A stretch of DNA of 52,069 nucleotides, taken from Chloroflexota bacterium. GTDB taxonomy: Bacteria > Chloroflexota > UBA6077 > FW602-bin22. Below, one piece after another: positions 22,460 to 30,188 of the stretch. A program made the translations under genes and the position numbers. Within the stretch, counting starts at the first letter, position 1; the number at the start of each line of letters is the position of its first letter. The notes beneath the pieces are model-generated. The model had not been told where the DNA came from, did no database searches, and saw nothing but the letters and a program-made list of their open reading frames with translations. The stretch is taken from assembly GCA_016875715.1 (NCBI GenBank), contig VGOZ01000012.1, positions 1 through 52,069 of the forward strand. The letters run 5' to 3'.

Positions 22460-25178
22460 CGCACCAGTTGGCGCCGACCTTAACCTCCACCTCGAGCGCG
22501 GGATCGAGCGCGAATACCGAGATCATCTCATCTCTCACGAGCGCGGCCAACTCCTCGGCCTCGACCTTCGGGGCCTCGAAGACGAGTTCATCGTGAACCT
22601 GCAGGAGCATCTTTGATGCCATTTCTCTGCGACGCATCTGCCGGTCGATTCGCGCCATCGCGACCTTCATGAAGTCTGCGTTGCTGCCCTGAATGGGTGC
22701 ATTGATCGCCCGTCGCTCGGCCGCGGATCTCACCACACGATTGATCGAGACGATATCCGGGAGGAACACCTTCCGACCCATCAAGGTCTCGACGTAGCCA
22801 TTCATCGTGCACGATCGCTTCACATCCTCGATGTAGGCGGCGATCCCGCTGTGGCGCTCGAGGTATGCGCGGATGAAGGTGCCGGCATCGTGACGCGAGA
22901 TGCCCGCTTGCGTCGCGAGACCGTGCTCTCCAAGGCCGTAGGCGATTCCGTAATTCACGACTTTGGCCAGGCGGCGCTGGTCGGCAGAAACGGCGTTCAA
23001 CGCGATCCCGAGGATGCGGCTCGCCGTGGAGGCGTGGATGTCTTCCCCACGCTCGAACGCCTCGATCAGCGCGAGGTCGCGCGAGATGTGCGCCAGTATC
23101 CTCAATTCGACCTGTGAGTAGTCTGCCGCGACAATGACGCTCTCGGATGACGAAGCCACGAACGCGCGGCGGACATCGCGCCCAAGCTCGGTGCGAATCG
23201 GTATGTTCTGCAGGTTCGGGTCGGAGGAGGACATCCGACCGGTATTCGCGCCAACCTGATTGAATGTCGTATGCAGGCGTCCTGTCCGCTGATCGACCAT
23301 CAGCGGCAGGGCATCCACGTAGGTCGACTTCAGTTTCCCAACCTGACGGAACTCGAACAACAGATCGACTATCGGGTGGACCCCGCGGAGATCCTCCAGG
23401 GTCTCGGCGTCGGTGGACCACCCCGTCCGAGTCTTCTTTCCGCGTGGGAGCTGCAGTTCGTCGAACAGGATCTGCCCGAGCTGGACTGGACTGTTCACGT
23501 TGAATTCGTGCCCGGCGTGTGTCCAGATCGCGGTCTGTGCCTCGCCCAGTTGGATTCCGAGCCGCTGAGACATCTCGGCCAGGTATCGCGCGTCGATCGC
23601 GATGCCGACCTGCTCCATCCCCGCCAACGTCTCGATGCAGGGAAGCTCAACGAATCGACAGAAGTCCGCCAGAGAAACACGCTCGAGCGCCGCCGCGAGT
23701 GCCGCGGCCAGGGCGGGAAGTGCATCGGTCCGGGCACAGACCCAACGCATCATCTCTTCCGGCGAGGGGCTCGCGCGTAGCCGTCCGCGACCGGGCTCCA
23801 TCGGAACCGCGGGATCGGCGATATCGATCGACAGTTCGGCCCACAGGAGGTCCTTCAGGTCGAAGCTACGACGCGCGTTGTCCGCAACGAACGCGGCGAT
23901 CAGGGTGTCGAAGTGCAGCCCCGCGAGGGGTAGGCCAAGCGTCCGGAGAACGTGGATCGACCTCTTGAGATCGTGACCGGTCTTGGCAATCGATGGGTCA
24001 CTCAGGATCGCACCGAGGAGCCTCAGGGGGGCGTCGTCCGCCGGGACACCGCCGTCGACGTGCGCGTAGGCGGCGTGAACTCCTGGAGCGACGAAGCCTA
24101 GGCCGAGGGCGGGCGCGAATGGGCCCACGACGCCGGGAGCGGTCTCCACCAGAACCGCCAGGTGACGCGTGGCCCGAGCGGCATCGATGATCTCCAAGGC
24201 CGCCGCCCGATCGAGAGCGCGTCCTGGAGGGGTTGCGCTGATCGCGATTTCGGTCGGAGCCGGTGCATCCTCAGCGAACATTGCGATCTGCGGATTCACA
24301 GATCGGACGGTGGTAGAAGGTACGGGAAGCCGCGCGATGAGCGATCGGAACTCCAGGTCGCGCAGAAAGGCGCGAGCCCGCTCGGCGTCGAACCGCCCGA
24401 AGCGAAACGCCTCGCGATCGAAGGACACCGGAGCATCTCGACGGATCAGGGTCAGCGTCTTGCCCAGTTCCAGGTCGGAGCGATGGGCCCGGATGCCATC
24501 TCCAACCCTGGGATCGAGCGCATCGCTCTCCTCAATGAGACGTTCGACGGTCCCGAATTGCTGAAGCAATCGAGTCGCTGTCTTTTCACCGACGCCGGGA
24601 ACTCCCTTGATGTTGTCGGAAGGATCCCCCTTGAGGGCTTTGAAGTCGACGATCTGCGGTGGGTTCAAGCCATATCGCTCCCGTACTCGGGCGTGGTCGT
24701 ACATAACCTCCTCGGCGATTCCGCGGGACGGTGTCATTACGCGTACGCGGTCATCCACCAACTGGAGGGCATCGGTATCACCGGTCACGATGACGACGTC
24801 CAGATCTCCGGCACTCGCCTGGACGGAGATCGTGCCCAGGACATCGTCGGCCTCGAACCCCTCCGCCTCCAGAATCGGGATAGCCAGAGCTGCCACGAAT
24901 TCGCGCACCCGCGCGAACTGGGGTCGCAGATCGTCCGCCGTCCGCGTGCGGTTCGCCTTGTAGTCGGTATAGGCGACGTGCCGGAAGGTGGGAGTGGGCC
25001 GGTCGAACGCGACGCCGACGTACATCGGCCGAAAGTCGTTCAACTGCTTCAGGAGAACCGATGCGAACCCGAACACCGCGTTCGTCTGTTCGCCGGTGGA
25101 TGTCGTCAGGGGCCGCACCGCGTGGTAGGACCGATGGACCAGGGCGTGAGCATCGAAGAGAAGGAGCAGGTCGCTCAC
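22443..25178 (-). CDS. polA: DNA polymerase I
   Basis: 5' nuclease domain LLLLFDAHALVHRSYHA..., GVPGVGEKTATRLL, motif A DYSQVELRILAHIS, motif B RRLAKVVNYGIAYGL, QVHDELVFEAP; GTG start overlaps the rimI stop. Confidence 0.97.
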   Translation of the reverse strand: MSDLLLLFDAHALVHRSYHAVRPLTTSTGEQTNAVFGFASVLLKQLNDFRPMYVGVAFDRPTPTFRHVAYTDYKANRTRTADDLRPQFARVREFVAALAIPILEAEGFEADDVLGTISVQASAGDLDVVIVTGDTDALQLVDDRVRVMTPSRGIAEEVMYDHARVRERYGLNPPQIVDFKALKGDPSDNIKGVPGVGEKTATRLLQQFGTVERLIEESDALDPRVGDGIRAHRSDLELGKTLTLIRRDAPVSFDREAFRFGRFDAERARAFLRDLEFRSLIARLPVPSTTVRSVNPQIAMFAEDAPAPTEIAISATPPGRALDRAAALEIIDAARATRHLAVLVETAPGVVGPFAPALGLGFVAPGVHAAYAHVDGGVPADDAPLRLLGAILSDPSIAKTGHDLKRSIHVLRTLGLPLAGLHFDTLIAAFVADNARRSFDLKDLLWAELSIDIADPAVPMEPGRGRLRASPSPEEMMRWVCARTDALPALAAALAAALERVSLADFCRFVELPCIETLAGMEQVGIAIDARYLAEMSQRLGIQLGEAQTAIWTHAGHEFNVNSPVQLGQILFDELQLPRGKKTRTGWSTDAETLEDLRGVHPIVDLLFEFRQVGKLKSTYVDALPLMVDQRTGRLHTTFNQVGANTGRMSSSDPNLQNIPIRTELGRDVRRAFVASSSESVIVAADYSQVELRILAHISRDLALIEAFERGEDIHASTASRILGIALNAVSADQRRLAKVVNYGIAYGLGEHGLATQAGISRHDAGTFIRAYLERHSGIAAYIEDVKRSCTMNGYVETLMGRKVFLPDIVSINRVVRSAAERRAINAPIQGSNADFMKVAMARIDRQMRRREMASKMLLQVHDELVFEAPKVEAEELAALVRDEMISVFALDPALEVEVKVGANWCDVGPL

Positions 25179-25834
25179 GGTGGAGCCTCCCGCATGAGAC
25201 GCTGATCCAGGCGGCGCCGGGACTCCGCCAGCATCCCGACGAACTCTGGTCGGTCGATACGCTCGGTCCACATGATGAGGGCGTCTTCGCCATTGTCCGA
25301 GTAGTAACGTTTGCGGACACCCTCCTCGCGGAACGTGTACTTTCGATAGAGACGCTGAGCCACGTCGTTCGAGACGCGCACCTCCAGAGTGAGCCGATGG
25401 GCGCCGATCTTGCCTGCTTCATCGAAGAGGTGCACGAGGAGGAGTTCGCCGAGCCCCTTCCCTCGCACGCGGGGAGACACGCCGATCGTGGTGATGTGCG
25501 CCTCGTCGAACATCAGCCACATCCCCGCGAATCCGAGGATCGGCGGGAGGTCCCGTGAATCAGCATCACGCACGCCGAACGGCCGGAGAAGATGCGAGAC
25601 CGCCCGTTTCATCTGGGAGAGGGGGTCCGAGTCTACATCTGCTGGAGTAGTTCCGGACGGGACCGCACGAGAGTCGTCCGGAAAGTGCCGCAAGACGATG
25701 TAGCGGCTGACCGTGTTCTCGCGCAGTTCGCGCCGGTAGGCGCTGGCTGGCCAGGGTGCCGCGAAACACTCGCGTTCGACACGGCCAACTTCCTCGACGT
25801 CCTCGAGGACCATGGGCTGCACGATGTAGGTCAT
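25175..25834 (-). CDS. rimI: Ribosomal-protein-alanine N-acetyltransferase (GNAT)
   Basis: HITTIGVSPRVRGKGLGELLLVHL...LTLEVRVSNDVAQRLYRKYTFREEGVRKRYYSDNGEDALIM. Confidence 0.92.
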   Translation of the reverse strand: MTYIVQPMVLEDVEEVGRVERECFAAPWPASAYRRELRENTVSRYIVLRHFPDDSRAVPSGTTPADVDSDPLSQMKRAVSHLLRPFGVRDADSRDLPPILGFAGMWLMFDEAHITTIGVSPRVRGKGLGELLLVHLFDEAGKIGAHRLTLEVRVSNDVAQRLYRKYTFREEGVRKRYYSDNGEDALIMWTERIDRPEFVGMLAESRRRLDQRLMREAPP

Positions 25835-25835
25835 G

Positions 25836-26510
25836 TCACCGGTCCGAGCGCGTGATGTGCGGCGGCCTCAGATAGATCGGATCGGGAGAGCTGGTGGCCG
25901 CACCGCGCGGGGCAATCATCCCCTCGTTCACCATTCGCGCGAGGATCGCCGGGTCGCGTCCCGGATCTCCGTCAGGAGGCAACCGGGCCAGGGGCCCAAG
26001 CTCGCCAATCATACGTATCCATGACTCGCGCAGTTCTCCCGCGAAGATCGTTGGCCGAGTAGGTCGGACGAATGCGGCTTCGGGATGGACGATCTCATCG
26101 GGCGAGAGGCGCACGATGGACGGGGAGACGCGCCATCGCGATAGGGCCACCTCGCCGCGGGCCGCGCCCAGGCAGGCGCATACCTCGCTCTCGGCACCGG
26201 CGAACTGGCAGGCGATCAACTGCAGCGTGTTGACACCGTGCACGGGCACGTCTAGCGCGAAAGCCAGCGCCCGTGCCGTGGTCACTGCGACGCGAATACC
26301 GTTGAATGTGCCGGGCCCGACAGCAACCGCGATTTCGTGGATCTGGCGCGGTGACACTCCGCACTCGCGACAGAGCGAATCGATCGCGGGCATCAGTTCG
26401 CGCGCATGCCCCGCGTCACTGACCCACCGTCGCCGCGCCACGAATCCACCTCGGGGCTCGGTCAAGGCGACCCCACAGGTCGCGGTCGACGTGTCGATCG
26501 CAAGGATCAC
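25836..26510 (-). CDS. tsaB: tRNA t6A modification protein TsaB
   Basis: (V)ILAIDTSTATCGVAL, VGPGTFNGIRVAVTTARALAFALDVPVHGVNTL; GTG start overlaps the tsaE stop. Confidence 0.92.
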   Translation of the reverse strand: MILAIDTSTATCGVALTEPRGGFVARRRWVSDAGHARELMPAIDSLCRECGVSPRQIHEIAVAVGPGTFNGIRVAVTTARALAFALDVPVHGVNTLQLIACQFAGAESEVCACLGAARGEVALSRWRVSPSIVRLSPDEIVHPEAAFVRPTRPTIFAGELRESWIRMIGELGPLARLPPDGDPGRDPAILARMVNEGMIAPRGAATSSPDPIYLRPPHITRSDR

Positions 26511-26961
26511 CGGAGGAGCTCTCTTAGAGAAGACTCGCAGAGCCTTCCGCGCGCGCGCAGGTGGGCGGCCCTCGCCCGTCCCCGATAGGTAAGCTCGACC
26601 TCGATCCGATTCAGTGGCAGCGCTGTCCGGATTGCATCGGGCCATTCGATGATGGTGATGGTGCGCTCGTCCATCGCATCGAGCAGGCCGATCTGCGATG
26701 CGTCGGTATCGGACGCGACTCGGTAGAGATCGGCATGGACGAGGCGCGTCGCATCGGGCCCGGCGTATTCGTAAATCAGAGTGAAGCTGGGACTGCCGCG
26801 CCAGCGCTCGATTCCCAATCCGCGCGCGATGCCTCGGGCAAGTGTTGTCTTACCAGACCCGAAAGGACCGCTCAGGAGCACGATGTCGCCGCTCCGGAGC
26901 AGACGCCCCAGACGCTCACCGAAATTCAGGGTAGCTGTCTCGTCATTCAGGCGAACGTTCA
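26507..26961 (-). CDS. tsaE: tRNA t6A modification ATPase TsaE
   Basis: LLSGPFGSGKTTLARGIARGLG, SPSFTLIYEYAG, LVHADLYR, IIEWPD. Confidence 0.93.
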
Positions 26962-26993
26962 TTCTTGCCGACGACGACTTAGCATGTAGTGAG

Positions 26994-27728
26994 GTGCGCG
27001 TGGCGGTTGTCGGCGACATTCACGCGAATTTCGGGGCACTTGAGGCGGTCCTGCGCGATGCCACTGATGTCGAGGATATCTGGTGTCTTGGAGATATCGT
27101 AGGCTATGGACCGGAACCGGCGGCGTGCCTGGAGCGGGTTGCCCGGCAGTGTTCGATCACGCTTCTCGGGAACCACGACGCTGCTGTCGTCGGAACGCTA
27201 TCTCTCTCCACATTCAACGGAGCGGCCAAGGAGGCCGCGCAGTGGACGCGAGGACAGTTGGATCAGTCCGCGATGCTCTTCCTCCGCTCGCTCGCGCCGG
27301 TTCATCATCGGAGACCGGTCAGTTTGGTCCACGGCTCGCTGCGGGATCCGCTGTGGGAGTATCTCCTCTCCGATGAGGCGGCATGCGCGACGTTCACGCG
27401 AATGCCAGGGCACTTGTGCCTGGTCGGCCACACTCACGTTCCATTGTGGGTTGAGGAGGATCGCTCTGGAGTTGCGCTGAGCCGCGCGATCGAGAATGGC
27501 GTTCCTCGCGAATTGCCGGCACGGCGGATCATCGTGAATCCGGGGAGCGTCGGACAGCCGCGCGACCGCGATCCAAGGGCGGCATACGGCGTACTCGTCC
27601 TCGATGGGGTGAGGCCGGTGTCCTTCGAGCACCGACGAGTTCCGTACGATATTGGCTCGACACAGGCGCGCATGCACGCCATCGGGCTTCCGGAGGAGTT
27701 GATCTCACGCTTGTCGGTCGGCCGATGA
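26994..27728 (+). CDS. Calcineurin-like metallophosphoesterase (YfcE/MJ0936-like)
   Basis: (V)RVAVVGDIHANFGALEAVL, WCLGDIVGYGPEP, LLGNHD, LVGHTHVPLW, INPGSVGQPRDRDPRAAY; GTG start at 26994. Confidence 0.92.
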   Translation: MRVAVVGDIHANFGALEAVLRDATDVEDIWCLGDIVGYGPEPAACLERVARQCSITLLGNHDAAVVGTLSLSTFNGAAKEAAQWTRGQLDQSAMLFLRSLAPVHHRRPVSLVHGSLRDPLWEYLLSDEAACATFTRMPGHLCLVGHTHVPLWVEEDRSGVALSRAIENGVPRELPARRIIVNPGSVGQPRDRDPRAAYGVLVLDGVRPVSFEHRRVPYDIGSTQARMHAIGLPEELISRLSVGR

Positions 27729-27733
27729 AGCGA

Positions 27734-27756
27734 GGCGCGCTGATCCGGGGCGCGCC
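27734..27756. terminator. Weak terminator-like hairpin after metallophosphoesterase gene
   Basis: 7-bp stem GGCGCGC/GCGCGCC with 9-nt loop; no T tract. Confidence 0.3.
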
Positions 27757-27779
27757 CGGTAGGTCCTAGCGCTCGCCCC

Positions 27780-27785
27780 TATAAT
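27780..27785 (+). promoter_or_regulatory. -10 element (TATAAT) for pyrG
   Basis: Perfect TATAAT about 80 nt upstream of the GTG start of pyrG. Confidence 0.5.
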
Positions 27786-27864
27786 CGTCACCCGGATTAC
27801 GGCGACCGGGGGGGCGCGCGGATGACGCGCGATGGTCCCCGGTCAACTGTTTCCGGAGGTACGC

Positions 27865-29514
27865 GTGGCACGTTACGTCTTCGTGACCGGCGGGGTGGTT
27901 TCCGGTGTGGGCAAAGGCGTGGCCGTCGCGTCCATTGGTCGCGTGTTGGCAGCCCGCGGCATCTCTATCGCCGCCGTCAAGCTGGACCCGTATCTGAACG
28001 TCGATCCGGGGACGATGAACCCTTATCAGCACGGAGAGTGTTTCGTCACCGAGGATGGCGCCGAAACGGATCTCGATCTCGGGCACTACGAGCGGATCAT
28101 CGACGTCAACCTCACCCGCTCGTCGAACGTGACTTCGGGCCAGATCTACTCCTCGGTGATCGCGCGCGAGCGCCGCGGCGACTTTCTCGGTGGGACTATT
28201 CAGGTCATCCCACATATCACGGATGAGATCAAGGATCGGGTTCGCGCGGTGGCCGCTGAATCGGGAGCCGACGTGGTCATTGCCGAAGTGGGAGGCACGA
28301 CGGGGGATATCGAGAACCTCCCGTTCCTCGAGGCGATCCGTCAACTTCACCGCGAAGTGGGCCAGGCGAACGCAGTGAATATTCATGTGACCCTCCTGCC
28401 GTTTCTCGGGGCGACGGGTGAACTCAAGACGAAGCCCACCCAGCAGAGCGTGCGAGAACTCCGATCGATCGGCATCCAGCCGGATGCGATTCTGTGCCGG
28501 TCCGATATGGACGTTCCTGACGCGATCCGCGAAAAGATTGCTCTCTTCTGCGATGTCGAGCCTCGCGCGGTCGTGGCACTTCCGACGGTTGACACGATCT
28601 ACCAGGTGCCCCTGACGCTCGAGGAGTCTGGTCTGGGCGATCTCCTCGCCGAGAGACTGGGCCTTCGGGCGGCGCCGCCCCGTTGGGAGGACTGGCGCGA
28701 TCTGGTGGCCCGGATTCGTGCGCCCAAGAAGCACCTGCGGATCGCGATCGTGGGGAAGTACGTCGAACTCCCCGACTCCTACCTGTCCATTCGAGAGGCA
28801 GTCACGCACGCGGCGGTCCATCTCGATCGCGACGTGCGGATCGATTGGGTCAGTGCTGAAGCGCTGGAGCACTGCGACCACCTCGCGCATCACCTGGGGG
28901 ACGCACATGGCATCATCGTCGCTCCCGGCTTTGGCAATCGTGGCTTCGAGGGCAAGATCCGCGCCGCGCGGTACGCGCGCGAAGAGGGCGTGCCATTTCT
29001 CGGTCTCTGCCTTGGCATGCAGGTCATGACTGTGGAGTTCGCAAGACACGCGCTGCAGTCCGAGGACGTCCACTCGCGGGAGATGAACGCCGACACCGCC
29101 CATCCCGTGATCGACCTGATGCCGGATCAGCGCCAGGTCGCCGATCTGGGGGGGACGATGCGACTCGGCTCCTATCCGTGCCAGATCACTCCGGGTACTA
29201 TCGCCTCCGCGGCGTACGGCGTTGCACTCGTGTACGAGCGCCACCGGCACCGCTACGAGTTCAACAACACCTATCGGGAGCGGTTAGCCTCCGCTGGCAT
29301 GCGGATCAGCGGTGTCTCGCCGGACGATCGACTGGTCGAGATCGTGGAATTGCGCGGCCACCCCTTTATGGTGGGGAGCCAGTTTCACCCGGAATACCGA
29401 TCTCGCCCTACCCGTCCCCATCCGCTGTTTCGCGCGCTGGTCACTGCCGCGATCGCGACGCTCCGAGAGGGCGAACAGACGCCGCTCCCGCTGGGCGATC
29501 CCGTTCCGGTGTGA
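27865..29514 (+). CDS. pyrG: CTP synthase
   Basis: (V)ARYVFVTGGVVSGVGKGV, KLDPYLNVDPGTMNPYQHGE, EVGGTTGDIE; glutamine amidotransferase domain GLCLGMQVMTVEFAR. Confidence 0.98.
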   Translation: MARYVFVTGGVVSGVGKGVAVASIGRVLAARGISIAAVKLDPYLNVDPGTMNPYQHGECFVTEDGAETDLDLGHYERIIDVNLTRSSNVTSGQIYSSVIARERRGDFLGGTIQVIPHITDEIKDRVRAVAAESGADVVIAEVGGTTGDIENLPFLEAIRQLHREVGQANAVNIHVTLLPFLGATGELKTKPTQQSVRELRSIGIQPDAILCRSDMDVPDAIREKIALFCDVEPRAVVALPTVDTIYQVPLTLEESGLGDLLAERLGLRAAPPRWEDWRDLVARIRAPKKHLRIAIVGKYVELPDSYLSIREAVTHAAVHLDRDVRIDWVSAEALEHCDHLAHHLGDAHGIIVAPGFGNRGFEGKIRAARYAREEGVPFLGLCLGMQVMTVEFARHALQSEDVHSREMNADTAHPVIDLMPDQRQVADLGGTMRLGSYPCQITPGTIASAAYGVALVYERHRHRYEFNNTYRERLASAGMRISGVSPDDRLVEIVELRGHPFMVGSQFHPEYRSRPTRPHPLFRALVTAAIATLREGEQTPLPLGDPVPV

Positions 29515-30163
29515 TCGGACCGGCCTCCGGCTTTCGTGGCTCCAGCACCACGACCTGAGTTTCGCCGGCGGGTGGCAGCGATGATCGGGTGACGTTCACG
29601 CGCGCCTGGCGCGTGGCTCCGATCACCCCCTGCTCGCGAAGGAAGGACTCCACCGGGCCCAGGAAGAGATCTCCGTTTGCCTCGGCAAAGTGCATTGGGA
29701 TAACGACGCGCGGTTCGAGGGCGCGCACAACCTCGGCCGCGCCACGACCATCGAGCGCGTTATGGCCTCCAACCGGCGTCATAAGGATGTCTACGGCACC
29801 GATGGCATCGAGATCGCTCGACGATAGCTGGTGCCCCAGGTCGCCGAGATGACACACGCGCATCTCCTCGGCAGTGACGAGCCATACGGTGTTCCGGCCG
29901 CGCCGTCGCCCCTGCTCTACATCGTGCGCGGTCTGAACACCGACGATCGCGACATTGGTGACGTCGTACTCGCCGGGGCCACTCAGGATGCGCGGTGTTC
30001 CGCCGATGACCTCGCGCGCGTTGTGCCCGGGGTGATCGTGGCTGATGAGGCCAATGTCGGCGGTAATCCGCGCGCCCCGGTGCCGTGCATGCGGATCGAT
30101 CACAATCGTCGCTTCCCGCGCGCGAACCCGGAAGAAACTGTGCCCGTGCCAGACGATTTCCAT
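29441..30163 (-). CDS. MBL-fold metal-dependent hydrolase (UlaG-like)
   Basis: MEIVWHGHSFFRV, SHDHPGHN, VDILMTPVGG, VVIPMHFAEANGD. Confidence 0.85.
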   Translation of the reverse strand: MEIVWHGHSFFRVRAREATIVIDPHARHRGARITADIGLISHDHPGHNAREVIGGTPRILSGPGEYDVTNVAIVGVQTAHDVEQGRRRGRNTVWLVTAEEMRVCHLGDLGHQLSSSDLDAIGAVDILMTPVGGHNALDGRGAAEVVRALEPRVVIPMHFAEANGDLFLGPVESFLREQGVIGATRQARVNVTRSSLPPAGETQVVVLEPRKPEAGPITPERDRPAGAASVRPLGASRSRQ

Positions 30164-30188
30164 AACGATCGAGTGTAGGATCAGCGGG

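Noticed and set aside
24162-25205. 347-aa plus-strand ORF
   Set aside because: Antisense to polA; no motifs.
27766-29250. 494-aa minus-strand ORF opposite pyrG
   Set aside because: Shadow of pyrG; His/Arg/Asp-rich with no domain motifs.
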